A program made the position numbers and the translations under genes. DNA of 26,804 nt from Chara braunii (Eukaryota > Streptophyta > Charophyceae > Charales > Characeae), in assembly GCA_003427395.1 (NCBI GenBank), contig BFEA01000188.1:2102541-2129344 (forward strand). Reading direction: 5' to 3'. Every line of letters starts with the position of its first letter. Position 1 is the first letter of the stretch. The notes beneath the pieces were generated by a model. That model was given only the letters and a program-made list of their open reading frames with translations. It searched no databases and was not told where the DNA came from. This document shows, one piece after another, positions 8,783-17,073 of this stretch.

Positions 8783-9084
8783 TTTTTTTTTTTTTTTAAA
8801 TCATCTGTTGCTGGGCAACTACCCAAAGAGTGATAGGAGCACCCCCCCCGGTTGGAGGCCACCATTCCATGTGCTGTCGTCTGTGTCCTGGTGAATTCTG
8901 AAAGGGCTAGGTCTGTCAGCGTCCCGGTGGAGAAAGACCAGCCAAGGGCCCCACACGACAGCATCCCCTTCCACGATGGAAATAAATAGTTACACTCACC
9001 TTGGATTATCGGACCCAAAAGGAATCAAACCCTCAACTTCGACATTTCCTGCCAGCGCACACCAAACCAAAAAAAAAGAAAAAA
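8783..9084. other. Unassigned spacer
   Basis: A weak inverted pair is visible (ATGTGCTGTCGTCTGTG near 8869 and CCACACGACAGCATCC near 8951). The A-rich tract at 9067-9090 marks the left edge of the following LINE. No gene is recognised. Confidence 0.4.
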
Positions 9085-9130
9085 AAAAAGTCTCAACTCA
9101 ACTTGGACCAAAGTTGCACTCCTGTCTCAT

Positions 9131-9751
9131 TTGAAAAAGTTAAAAAGAATAAAATGGTTCAGAATGGCAAAAGAAAAACCTGCAAAATTTGCCTCACTGC
9201 AATGGCAGATAGAGCACCGTTGTCTACCGACCAACGACTGGCTCATAGACAGAACACGTCTGGAGCAAGAGGGGAAAGCCCTGCCCTGGTGTAGACTGTG
9301 CATGAACGCGTTCCCGTCCAGGAAAAGGCCAGAGACTATTGAGCACATATTCCTTCAGTGCCCAGGAGCAATTTGGTTATGGAGATGGTGGGATAGAATC
9401 TGGGATCAACTAGAAACACAAACTCCATGGCCGTGGGACTGGAAGGCCTTGCTCTGCAAAGCCTGGACCGAAGATAGGCTGGATGGTTTCACCAGTAACA
9501 TGTTCAAATTAGGACGCAGGGCGGTACTTTGGGCTCTCTGGCGACGACGCTGTACTTATGAAATGGAACGAGCAGAACTAGAGGGTCCAGAATTCACAGA
9601 CAGCATTCAACAACAGATCCAAACAGAAATCACTGCAAAATGGGAAGTGGTCAAAGCTCAGATACAGACAGTACACTCACGACATGAGATCCAACAAAGA
9701 ATCCAGGAATTCAGCTCGAGCTGGCTGGGGGGGACAAAGGGGGAAGGATAG
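9131..9751 (+). pseudogene. LINE ORF2 C-terminus with complete zf-RVT domain
   Basis: This 206-codon frame is the 3' end of a plant-type L1-like ORF2. Residues around 30-50 (WQIEHRCLPTNDWLIDR) are the helix before the zinc-binding segment. CRLC near residue 57, then ETIEHIFLQCP, form the Cys/His cluster of the zf-RVT family, followed by WLWRWWDRIW. A hydrophobic helix with ALWRRR and a Gln-rich coiled-coil tail complete it. The domain is thought to help the ribonucleoprotein bind nucleic acid. The frame is intact to its TAG, but reverse transcriptase and endonuclease are absent, so this is a 5'-truncated copy, the usual outcome of incomplete target-primed reverse transcription. Homology probably begins slightly upstream (about 9100); the ATG at 9131 is not a biological start. 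Confidence 0.85.
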
Positions 9752-10044
9752 GGAAAGTCGAATGGAAAGGAGGACAGGAAACAGGGGAGGGATTAGTAAG
9801 GGACTACCGGCTTCTATTCCATGAGTGCACAAAGATCGACACGGCTATCCCAATGAAACCCAGCCAAGGATTCCCCGATTTCTTCCCCCCTCCTTCAAAC
9901 TGCCTAGTAGAATTAGAATGGTATGGAATAATGGGAGAGATGGAGAAAGAAGGGAAAGGCACTGCAAGGGTTCAAGGTTCAGCTTTAAGGACTCGGCACG
10001 AGCAGGGAGAGTAGGTAGGCAGCAATGTGAGAGGTCTGCAGAGA

Positions 10045-10155
10045 GGCAGGTGAGGCTCCCCACCAATAGATGGAGCCGCTTCCGAAGTGGTAGTGGTGTC
10101 TGCTTTTATCCGCACCACTAACACTGTAGGGGGCATTTGGGTTAAAAAAAAAAAA
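10045..10155 (+). mobile_element. SINE-like repeat at the LINE 3' end
   Basis: GCAGGTGAGGCTCCCCACCA then ATAGATGGAGC, TGTCTGCTTTTATCCGCACC and AGGGGGCATTTG match in order the reverse complement of 13022-13165. The A-tail follows directly. It is one of at least seven copies in this window. Confidence 0.7.
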
Positions 10156-10193
10156 TAATGAAATAAAATAAATTCAAAGCTGGAACAGATCAT

Positions 10194-10246
10194 AGATCTG
10201 ACCTTTGGAAAAAAAAACAAAAAAACAAACAAACAGATCTGACCTT
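10194..10246. repeat. 12-bp direct repeat flanking a 29-bp A-rich insert
   Basis: AGATCTGACCTT occurs at 10194-10205 and 10235-10246. Between the copies is only TGG plus an A-rich (AAAC)n-like sequence. The arrangement fits a retroposition event in which almost nothing but the tail was inserted, with a 12-bp target duplication. Confidence 0.7.
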
Positions 10247-10257
10247 GAAGCACTACC

Positions 10258-10446
10258 TAATGGCGCTTTGGCGGTTTGGAAATCCTTCCGCCCTTTAGGA
10301 CACACTGGAATGTAGCATCAGTGTGCGTTCGTTAGGTGGTGATGACACTTTGTCCCACCACCCAAGCGCCATTGGAATTAAAGGGCACACAGAAGCAGAT
10401 TGACGAACATGAGGCACTTTCTTATGTTTTTCCTTCCGCCCTTTAG
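10258..10446. repeat. Short inverted repeat with overlapping 16-bp direct repeat
   Basis: AATGGCGCTTTGG at 10259-10271 is inverted as CCAAGCGCCATT at 10362-10373, defining a possible 115-bp MITE. Independently, TCCTTCCGCCCTTTAG is repeated exactly at 10283-10298 and 10431-10446. The origin is unclear. Confidence 0.5.
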
Positions 10447-10679
10447 TTTCCTACAAATTTACAAAAGCATCATAGGTGAGCCGGCTTTTGGGGGGGATGC
10501 AAGCACACTTCAAATGTGGGCTCCGGTTTCATGTATTCCAAGGATATATTAAATAATATCATTCTAGAATATAAAATTTTATAAAATAGAAAAAAATAGA
10601 CAAAAAAAAAAAAAAAAAAATGTATTCCTGATTTGATATAGCATATTGCCATATACTACATGATTCTGGATTTGCAAAC
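10447..10679. other. AT-rich spacer with A run
   Basis: AT-rich sequence with an 18-to-20-base A run ending at about 10620 and no coding signal. It probably contains one or more retroposon tails. Confidence 0.5.
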
Positions 10680-10762
10680 GCGCTAGCACAGTGGTAACGC
10701 TACGCTAGTGCGTTGCTATTACGATGCGCTGGCGGCAGGGGATCGCACGGGGCCAGCTGCGG
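10680..10762 (+). repeat. Possible tRNA-derived SINE head
   Basis: TAGCACAGTGGTAACGC near 10683 is a good match to a Pol III A box (TRGYNNAGYNGG). GCAGGGGATCGCACGG about 50 bases on sits where a B box would be but matches it poorly. The layout resembles tRNA-related plant SINE heads. No cloverleaf with proper stems can be drawn, so it is not called a tRNA gene, and no tail boundary is evident. Confidence 0.3.
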
Positions 10763-11120
10763 ATTAGCTGCGCTTAGCCAGAACTTGCTGTTGGGTATGG
10801 TGGAGGCGTAGAGGTGATAGAGAGTGTAGGCGCTGAGGTGGAGGCCGCTTCGAGGGGGCACAGCCATGCACCTGCCATAGCCTGATCCTGGCCAACGAGA
10901 GTTGGTAATCCTAGACTGGCCGCAGAAGGGCAGAGATGTGGAGTTGGTCAAGGGGCAAGATCTGTGCATCGTACATATCAGTATTATCACCTGGCTCAGG
11001 GGCTTTGCCCTCTGATTACAGATACGGAACATGATTGTGTTGCAACGGCGGTTGCAGTTTTATCTGTGTGAAAAGCTGGAGATGAAGGACAAGAGTGCAT
11101 CGACAAGCGTACGCGCACGC
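10763..11120. other. Unassigned sequence
   Basis: Complex sequence of mixed composition, with open frames on both strands but no recognisable family, tail or inverted repeat. It may be the body of a SINE starting near 10680. Confidence 0.4.
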
Positions 11121-11139
11121 GTGTGTGTGTGTGTGTGTG

Positions 11140-11207
<68 letters not shown>
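11121..11207. repeat. (GT)n followed by 65 consecutive G
   Basis: A GT repeat (11121-11139) leads via GGGA into an uninterrupted run of 65 G (11143-11207). G homopolymers this long are rare in nuclear DNA. The G-rich strand could form quadruplexes, but dark-cycle G calling in two-colour sequencing or a mis-closed gap is an equally good explanation. Confidence 0.9.
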
Positions 11208-11208
<1 letters not shown>

Positions 11209-12305
11209 GTATCGACGTCCAGGAGTTAGAGAACGGACCTCATGCCGCTAACCAGTATCTCCCAACGTCGCTGACAACAGGTTTCAAGCTGTGACCGGGG
11301 TTGACGATTGTTGTCTAAGCTCCTACTTCGGGCGTGGTGCTGCTCATGATTCTCTTATCAGAATTTTCAGCATTTTTGGAAACGCTCTTATCAGAGGAAA
11401 TTCCAATGCTCCAAATGAGACCAAATTTGGTACACAACAACCTTGAACTAAGACAAAAACAGGCAAAAAAAAACAGGCAAAAAAAAACAAACAAAAAAAA
11501 ACATGAAATTTCACCCTCAAACCCTAATTTCAGTTTTGGACCTGTTACTCAGGAGCTGAAAGCTGGGGGTACCCGTTAACCACGTGTGTTTTGGTGCTTT
11601 CACAGATTCTTCATTGTGTTTTTAGATTCTAATCATTTGGCTGTGTCTTCTCAGTATAGAATAGTACCTGTCAAGGTTGTTTGGGAACTTTGGGGTGTAT
11701 AATTATTAATTAGTCTTTGTAGACTGGTAATTCGCTCGTTGACTTTGTTTGTCAACAATTAGGGTAGCGATGCTCACTAGGTAGGATTGGCGCTCATTAC
11801 GATCGTGATTTTCAGAGATTGGCGAAGATCTGCTACCTTGTTGCTGGTTGGCGGTGTTAATTAGAGGCCTATGGAGTGTAGAGTGTGAATTTTGTGAATG
11901 GTTGTTGCTTTTGCCCGTGGGTTGGTCCATCACGTGGGTTCAACTTGCTGATTTGGATTTTAGTTGGGGTTGCTGATTGGAGTTGGAACTTTGAGAATCA
12001 TTTTGGGATTCTGTCCATGGGTAGTTAGAATCATTAGATCATTGGCAACCATGTTTTCGTGCTTTTGGTTGGTGCTTTGTTACCTGGCTTGGATTTGGCT
12101 AGATTAGGGTTGATAAATAATGGCCGTTTGGAGAAGGGGTGGATTCGGTTTCTTAAATTAGGGAACCCGATTTTTGTTTTAGGGTTGGAATTGGGATTGG
12201 TTGTCGTGACCTTGTGGGACTGGTAGGGATAGGTTTGGCCGAGAGTGCCTTGCTTAGCCCGTTTGGCCGCAGCAAATGATGCTTAGGATGCAGGGCCGGT
12301 TTCCC
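11208..12305. other. Unassigned, T/G-rich, gene-free
   Basis: Apart from an A-rich tract with repeated AAACAGGCAAAAAAA units (about 11453-11500), the region is T/G-rich, low in complexity at places, and has only short unrelated open frames. Its composition is like plant introns or UTRs, but I see no exon, splice pattern or repeat boundary. Confidence 0.5.
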
Positions 12306-12690
12306 AGTTACATGATTGAAAAAAAAAAAAGAAAAAAAAAGGGAAAGATTAAGAACCAGAAGAAAAAAAAAAAAGAGGCTTCCCAGTGAGCCCAGCAATG
12401 ACTTTCAGAGAAAGAAAGAAAAAAAAGAAAGCATGTGTCACAAAAATCGCAAAACAAATCGTCCGGTGAGCAGGCAAGATGCTTTTCCTCACTTGCCCCT
12501 TTTTTCCAACCCCTTCGCTGGCCTTCAGAACACAACCCCTCCCTCCCCCACCCCGGTGGGCCACGACCAAGAGCAAGTCCAGATTTGCACTGCATTTCAA
12601 AAAAAGCCCAACATTTGCATACTATACCCAACATCCCCTGAGATGACGTCTCTGCAAGCTTCATCCGACTCATCCAAGATTTGAAGACTC

Positions 12691-12691
<1 letters not shown>
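12306..12691. other. A-rich tracts and unassigned sequence
   Basis: Several A/G-rich runs (12319-12340, 12361-12374 and 12411-12430) suggest successive retroposon tails. The following 250 bases are C-rich complex sequence with no recognised content. Confidence 0.4.
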
Positions 12692-12731
<40 letters not shown>

Positions 12732-12758
12732 NTTTTTTTTTTTTTTTTTTTTTTTTTT
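12692..12758. other. A40-N-T26 assembly join
   Basis: Forty A, a single N at 12732 and 26 T form a perfect low-complexity palindrome around an ambiguous base. This is how two contig ends terminating in poly-A tails look when bridged or merged, so continuity across this point is unsafe. Confidence 0.9.
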
Positions 12759-13021
12759 GAAGAACTAATCCGTATTCTTCTCTCAATCTTCTTTGTATAT
12801 ATTTTCCTCATCTACCTCATCCCCTTGCTACTTTGTTTGTTTGTTTTTTTTTAGACCGGGCCCAGTGCCCAAGGCTCAAAATTACCACGAAAGAACTGAG
12901 GCCGGGGTCCTCACAATCTACTACCCGGATAGAAACATCTGGGAGCATTACCCAATTTCGCTTTTTACAGGACCATCAGGACCCAACAGAACTGAAGAAC
13001 AAATGCAGAATCACATCTTAC

Positions 13022-13165
13022 AATCCTTTTTTTTTTTTTTTTTCACAAACTCTCCCTCTAGTGCGAGTGGTGCTGGTAAGAGCAGACACTGCTAGCACCT
13101 TGAGGAGAGACTCAATCTATTGGTGGGGAGCATCACCTGCTGGAAAACGGGTCCAGCGTCCCTAT
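13022..13165 (-). mobile_element. SINE-like repeat, minus strand, with near target duplication
   Basis: In minus-strand sense it starts GGGACGCTGGACCCG, carries CAGCAGGTGATGCTCCCCAC then CAATAGATTGAG, TGTCTGCTCTTACCAGCACC and GGGAGAGTTTG, and ends in an A-tail (T run at 13026-13044). The flank GATCTGTAATA before the start and GATTGTAAGA after the tail are near-identical and may be a target duplication. It is the copy closest to the 10045 repeat. Confidence 0.75.
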
Positions 13166-13351
13166 TACAGATCGAAACACAATGAATCAGAAAAACAGCC
13201 TATCACAAAACATACATCAGTACGATTTATCTGAATAACTACACTCTGTAGTAAGAGTCTGGACCACACAAGTATCCGAAGGACACAGTCGCGACTCACT
13301 ACTCAAAACCTTAGATCTGTGTCTACGGGCCCTACCTAACCTCTCTCCCCT

Positions 13352-13384
13352 AGCCTGGAAACAGGGTCCAGCATCCCAGGAAAG
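13352..13384 (-). repeat. 5' fragment of the SINE-like family
   Basis: TGGGATGCTGGACCCTGTTT on the minus strand matches the first 25-30 bases of the SINE-like family and stops right after CCAGG. Unlike 5'-truncated retroposons, this piece keeps the 5' end and lacks the tail, so deletion or rearrangement followed insertion. Confidence 0.55.
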
Positions 13385-13559
13385 GTAAGGTGCTTCCGTA
13401 AAGCCTATAGGGGCTGATCTTAGTAGAATATGATTCGAATGATGAGAGGAATGCTGGGATGAACCTCTACCTAATGCTGATACTTCTGAGTTGAAATCCA
13501 GATTCAAGAGCTCTCTTTTTTGACGTACGCTTCCTACTCGTCAGACTCTATTGGTGAAG

Positions 13560-13850
13560 CAGACGGCTAGTTCCTGACGGGCCTATTCTTGACCCTACTC
13601 TATTGGAGGTAACTATGTTAGAAGCCACCAACAGATGTCTAGCGTGGTGTCTGGAGATATGGTAGATACTCTGTTGTTTCTCGCCCACGTCCGCGTAAAC
13701 CATGCGAGACCTTCCCTCGAGTGAGGACTGGCAGACTGCCAATTAGCTCTAATGGATAGTCGAATCGAGCTTTTGATGAGCTTTTCCAGTTTGTCGAAGG
13801 ACTTCTGTTCTTCCCTAAACACTGCTTCTTTTCTTGATTTCCACATGACA
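13560..13850 (-). pseudogene. LINE ORF2 tail, downstream of a SINE-like insertion
   Basis: The minus-strand frame reads MWKSRKEAVFREEQKSFDKL and continues with an Ile/Ser/Arg-rich helical tail. This is the WK-R end signature after zf-RVT, comparable with ALWRRR at 9131-9751. It is the continuation of the zf-RVT fragment at 14007-14448, separated from it by a SINE-like copy at 13853-14006. The stop lies near 13613 in this frame, and decayed sequence with SINE-like scraps follows. Confidence 0.65.
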
Positions 13851-13852
13851 TC

Positions 13853-14006
13853 TTTTTTTTTCTTTTTCTTTTTGAAAAATAGCCCTTGCGATATCCCTCT
13901 ATCCTGGCGGTTGTAAGAGAACCGTCAGAATTGAGGACTTATCCGTTGGGCTGCTCCATCTATTGGTGGGGAGCGGCACCTGCTGGAAACCAGGTCCAGC
14001 GTCCCA
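13853..14006 (-). mobile_element. Full-length SINE-like repeat inserted in a LINE
   Basis: In minus-strand sense it starts TGGGACGCTGGACCTGGTTT, then CCAGCAGGTGCCGCTCCCCA and CCAATAGATGGAGC, a variable middle with GACGGTTCTCTTACAACCGC, AGGATAGAGGG and an A-rich tail at 13853-13876. It splits a LINE zf-RVT region, with LINE sequence continuing on both sides. The flanks GATGTATCA and GATGTCATG form an imperfect target duplication. At about 150 bp with an A-tail and no coding frame it behaves as a SINE. In the copy at 15272 the sequence GGCCCGATTCC matches 9 of 11 bases of a Pol III B box, but the expected A box is absent. Confidence 0.75.
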
Positions 14007-14448
14007 TTGATACATCTCGTAATACGCATATTGCTGTTTGTTGTTTCCTAGCAGCGAGCCTCTGCAAGCAAGGGCTACGTAACCCCATTCTGCTAACAAG
14101 TCTTGGTTTGGGAGGCATTTACCATACAATGTCCTTTCATGGGACCACTCGAAATCCCCATTGGTGATGCGGAGCCAGCTTGAGTTCCAGCACGACCAGA
14201 TCCTGTGCGACATTGGGCAGTACTGCCCGAGGTGATTTGCTGTTTCCCACCCCCAACTACAGCGCGACCGCCGACCACACTGTGGAAATTCCCATCCCTC
14301 TGGATGCAAGCCAGCATGCTGAGGCTGTGGCAAGCATCGACTGCAGCCACATAATGCTGGCTTGTTTCTGGGATGGGATTTGCTTCAGGGCTTTCCAGAG
14401 CTTATGGAGGTCCACTGAACCGAGTTGAAACCCTGCTTCTTTCCCCAT
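14007..14448 (-). pseudogene. LINE zf-RVT region
   Basis: The minus strand reads LHKLWKALKQIPSQKQASI, then SACWLASRG, then after a frameshift ETANHLGQYCPMSHRIW, and further to ALACRGSLLGNN. This is the order lW..lK..iP.K, L..RG, ET..HL...C, iW of the zf-RVT region of plant L1-like ORF2. Two frames are needed, so it is inactivated. Upstream it is cut by a T run (14456-14483), and downstream by the SINE-like copy, after which the ORF2 tail resumes. Confidence 0.75.
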
Positions 14449-14452
14449 TCTT

Positions 14453-14455
<3 letters not shown>

Positions 14456-14483
<28 letters not shown>

Positions 14484-14700
14484 CCGTCCTGAAGCTACCA
14501 TGATTGCCTGTTTCTTACTCTGTGCCCTCAACATTGGTACTGCCCACTTGGCTTTATATAGGAAGGCAGGTGAGTACGAGGAACTTCAAAGGGAAGTGAG
14601 GCCCAACCACCCAAATTGGGCCGGCTCTACTACTATCACAGAGGCGTCTTCAAACAACAGCATGCACAGGGGAAAAAAAGATACTTTCAGACACAGGAGG
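14456..14700. other. T run and unassigned insert between LINE pieces
   Basis: A 25-to-28-T run (14456-14483) is followed by about 200 bases of unknown sequence with a short forward frame (LNIGTAHLALYRKAGEYEEL). It interrupts the minus-strand LINE, so it is probably an inserted A-tailed retroposon in minus orientation. Its family is unknown. Confidence 0.4.
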
Positions 14701-14702
14701 CT

Positions 14703-14781
14703 ACTGGGCCCGGTTCCCAGCACGTGCTGCTCCCCACGAATAGATTGGAGCAATTTCAACAAACACACAAAAAAAAAAAAG
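14703..14781 (+). mobile_element. Short-form SINE-like repeat
   Basis: TGGGCCCGGTTCCCAGCACG, TGCTGCTCCCCACGAATAG and ATTGGAGC are followed within 10-20 bases by an A-tail (14768-14781). Together with 19914-19989 it defines a short subfamily that shares CACGTGCTGCTCCCCACGA and lacks the variable middle of the long form. Confidence 0.7.
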
Positions 14782-14789
14782 GCTATTTG

Positions 14790-15265
14790 GAAAGCCGAGT
14801 ACGGTCACCAGATCCCCCCTCATCGACCTACAACGGAATGACACTTTTCTTGATACATCCCGACTCTGGAACCCAGACCTGGACTTTAACTCCCCGTACT
14901 AGATCTGGACCCATAACTCTGAGGAATCAGTCAGAAGCTTCCAGGTCTTGTAGCCAGGATCCTGTAGGGGCCTAAGATTGAAGAGACCAATCCAGAAGTA
15001 GGGGATGGCAGCTGTCAGTTTTTTGAAATTATCCTCTATCTTATGTAATCGAGGCAGGGGTCTGCGCAGACTGTTGAGGTGGATCCAGTCACCCTCCCCT
15101 TTTCATCCCAGAGGTCCCTGACTTGGACTAGTACCCCCTTCTCCACCCAGCTTATCCCAAAACTATCCCTGGTATTATCAGCAAGGAAGGGAGTACCATT
15201 ATCCTGAAAGATGAGCGGGTTCTCAAACAGAATCTGGTGAAGAACCTCCTGCTTGGTGGAAGGCT
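14790..15265 (-). pseudogene. LINE ORF2 region between reverse transcriptase and zf-RVT
   Basis: The minus strand reads EVLHQILFENPLIFQDNG, SWVEKGVLVQVRDLWDEKGR, then in another frame IEDNFKKLTAAIPYFW and YKTWKLLTDSSELWVQI. The combination of a NPLI block, G(I)..V.DLWDE.G and iP..W is the conserved region upstream of zf-RVT in plant L1-like ORF2. At least one frameshift and one stop are present. Order and orientation agree with the zf-RVT piece at 14007-14448 and the tail at 13560-13850, so the three are probably one LINE copy broken up by insertions. Confidence 0.7.
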
Positions 15266-15271
15266 GGCTCC

Positions 15272-15425
15272 TTTTTTTTTTTTNTTTTTTTTTTTTAAAC
15301 CCTTCGTAAACCCTCTATCCCAGTGGTGGTAAAAGAACCGCCGGAATTGGGGGTTTATCTGTCAGGTTGCTCCATCTATTGGTGGGGAGCGGCACCTGCT
15401 GGGAATCGGGCCCACCATCCCACTG
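15272..15425 (-). mobile_element. SINE-like repeat with N in its tail
   Basis: In minus-strand sense it begins TGGGATGGTGGGCCCGATTC, continues with the GCAGGTGCCGCTCCCCACCA and ATAGATGGAGC core, GGCGGTTCTTTTACCACCAC and GATAGAGGG, and ends in an A-tail that contains an N at 15284. It directly abuts the LINE fragment at 14790-15265. It is the closest relative of the 13853 copy. Confidence 0.75.
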
Positions 15426-15721
15426 AACAACTTGAAGTACAGAATTTTGCAGTTTGCTTTCCTAGAGCTGTGGACGTGTATTTTCTCTACCCGGGGCTCC
15501 CTATTCCCTGGAGCTGCAACTCTCTCCCATCCCATGTCAGAGCACCCTTCATCTAGTAGTCCCAGCCCTGTTTTTTTTTTTTTTTTTTTTTTGAAGGCCC
15601 TTGTGCAGCCCCCCTGTTTGCTAATTGTATGTGTTGTCCCTTTTAAAGTTGTTTTAAACCCGAAACCCTCCCTAAACCCTAAGCCCTGGCACTCTCCCCA
15701 CTCAATTCCTTCCTGTTGAAA
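15426..15721. other. Unassigned, with T run and a short telomere-like motif
   Basis: A 20-T run lies at about 15572-15592. CCCTAAACCCTAA occurs once near 15671-15683 within degenerate CCC(T)AAA-like text, too short to be a telomere tract. No gene is recognised. Minus-strand sequence next to the SINE may be more LINE, but I cannot confirm it. Confidence 0.4.
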
Positions 15722-16023
15722 GTTGAAACCTAGGCTACCAGAGTGGCCCAGGGTCACTTGCCCGGCCGGGCCAAAAAAAATTAAAAAATTAAAAATAAAA
15801 ATAATTATTTTTAGAATTAAATTTTTATTCTAAATTTGGTGAAGAATTTCGATGTGACCCTGAGGCAAAAGTTGTTCAGTTTATTTTTCTGCATAACATA
15901 GGTTTTTTTCGGATTTTTTGGAATTGTGTTTTTTTTTTTTTTTTTGCTGGGACCTTCCCTGGTCCTTGCACGGGCTGGCCACCCGGGACCCGGGCGGCCC
16001 GGCTGGTAGGCTAGGTTGAAACC
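15722..16023. mobile_element. Inverted-repeat element with 8-9-bp target duplication
   Basis: GTTGAAAC(C) flanks both sides (15722-15730 and 16015-16023). The ends are CTAGGCTACCAG at about 15730 and CTGGTAGGCTAG at 16003-16014, inverted with one mismatch. The outer parts are GC-rich (GGCCGGGCC; GGGACCCGGGCGGCCCGG) and the roughly 280-bp interior is AT-rich with T runs. An 8-bp duplication would suit hAT and a 9-bp one Mutator-type. The shared C at the junction leaves both possible. No transposase is encoded. Confidence 0.8.
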
Positions 16024-16414
16024 CTATTTAGACTCTTTTAAGCACTTTCAAATCCGTAGACCCTCCCTGCATCCATGCGGTCACCTCACTCAATCCTTCA
16101 CGCCTAGCGTCATGCACTGAGACGTAATCCTATTCAATGCAATGCAGCATGATAATGGGGAAGATCATCCTGATGGATGAGGTTTATGTCCAGTTGCCCG
16201 AAGAGCAGTCTACATCCTGTTTGCCCAGCTTCGAGATGATAAGATGCAGAACGATACTCTCGGCTTGTAGAGCCGGAGAGGCTGACCAGAGGGAGACCAA
16301 ATGTGTTTGTCCTTGTAGTCCCTTGTGATGCCGAGATAGACCAGCTCCGGATGAGGAAGGGAGAGAGGGAGAAGACATGAAAATGAGGTAGGGGGAGCCA
16401 GGGGGGGTTAGGGG
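16024..16414. other. Unassigned sequence
   Basis: Complex sequence up to the adapter. Minus-strand frames are open over about 100 codons but carry no motif I can name. The last 60 bases are purine-rich. Linkage of this stretch to what follows is uncertain because of the adapter. Confidence 0.4.
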
Positions 16415-16452
16415 NNGTCTCTTATACACATCTAGATGTGTATAAGAGACAG
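16415..16452. other. Tn5/Nextera mate-pair junction adapter (assembly artefact)
   Basis: The bases nnGTCTCTTATACACATCT followed by AGATGTGTATAAGAGACAG are two head-to-head 19-bp Tn5 mosaic ends, the circularisation junction of a Nextera mate-pair library, with the first two bases masked as N. It is not biological. Translated, it gives the familiar contaminant strings MCIRDR and SYTHLDVYKR. Confidence 0.98.
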
Positions 16453-16538
16453 GGGCAAAGGATGGGGGGAAGGGAGTGGAGGGAACCGGGAATTCAGCGA
16501 GGGATCTAAAGGGCCAGTTTCTCTCATCCATTCTAAAT

Positions 16539-17073
16539 CCAGCTCAAGGGAGATGGGAGGCCTGGGAATATCAAGGCCAGTTGGGGCAACAGAAACAGAC
16601 TTTGGGTCAGAATTGCAGAATACACTATGACCCTGCAATGGGGCTTATCCCGTGCTGAAGACGTCTGGTGGTTCATGTTCATACCTTCTTTCGTCCACCA
16701 CCGTCCCAGATCAAGGCTTTGGAGGAATATTCTGTTCGCATGGTACAAGAAGTAACTTTGGGGAAAAGCTTGTACCATGTGAACAGAATATTCCTCCAAA
16801 GCCTTGATTTGGGACGGTGGTGGACGAAAGAAGGTATGAACATGAACCGCCAGACGTCTTCAGCACGGGATAAGCCCCATTCCACGGTCATAGTGTATTC
16901 TGCAATTCTGACCCAAAGTCTGTTTCTGTTGCCCCAAGTGGTGTATTCTGCAATTCTGACCCAAAGTCTGTTTCTGTTGCCCCAAGTGGCCGTGATAACC
17001 CATTCGCAGAGGAGAGCCAAGTTCTGCTGAATGGGGTCCAGTATTCCCAGGCCTCCCATCTCCCTTGAGCTGG
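16539..17073. repeat. Large palindrome of LINE sequence next to the adapter
   Basis: Left arm 16539-16749 and right arm 16769-17073 are reverse complements with a 19-base loop. They differ by scattered substitutions and by an approximately 52-base segment missing from the left arm after GGGAATA. The right arm also holds an exact 48-bp tandem duplication (16894-16941 and 16942-16989). Both arms encode the same LINE segment, in opposite directions. It is either a genuine head-to-head insertion of two LINE copies or a chimera created together with the adapter join 90 bp to the left. Confidence 0.85.

Larger units (their letters stand above)
9090..10155 (+). mobile_element. 5'-truncated LINE with 3' UTR and poly-A tail
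   Basis: The unit runs from the truncation point just after the A-rich tract at about 9090, through the ORF2 end at 9751, an approximately 290-base 3' UTR, and a SINE-like block at 10045-10143, to a poly-A tail at 10144-10155. Whether the SINE-like block is a later insertion or the genuine 3' end of the LINE cannot be settled here. If it is the LINE's own tail, it would explain how the SINE family was mobilised. Confidence 0.65.

Noticed and set aside
10680-10762. tRNA gene
   Set aside because: A good A-box-like start exists, but no acceptor, anticodon or T-arm pairing can be drawn. It is kept only as a possible SINE head.
15660-15690. Telomere-like CCCTAAACCCTAA
   Set aside because: There is only about one and a half perfect units in degenerate text, so it is not a telomeric or interstitial array.
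16184-16531. Frames with SYTHLDVYKR and, on the other strand, MCIRDR
   Set aside because: These peptides are translations of the Tn5 mosaic-end adapter, not proteins.
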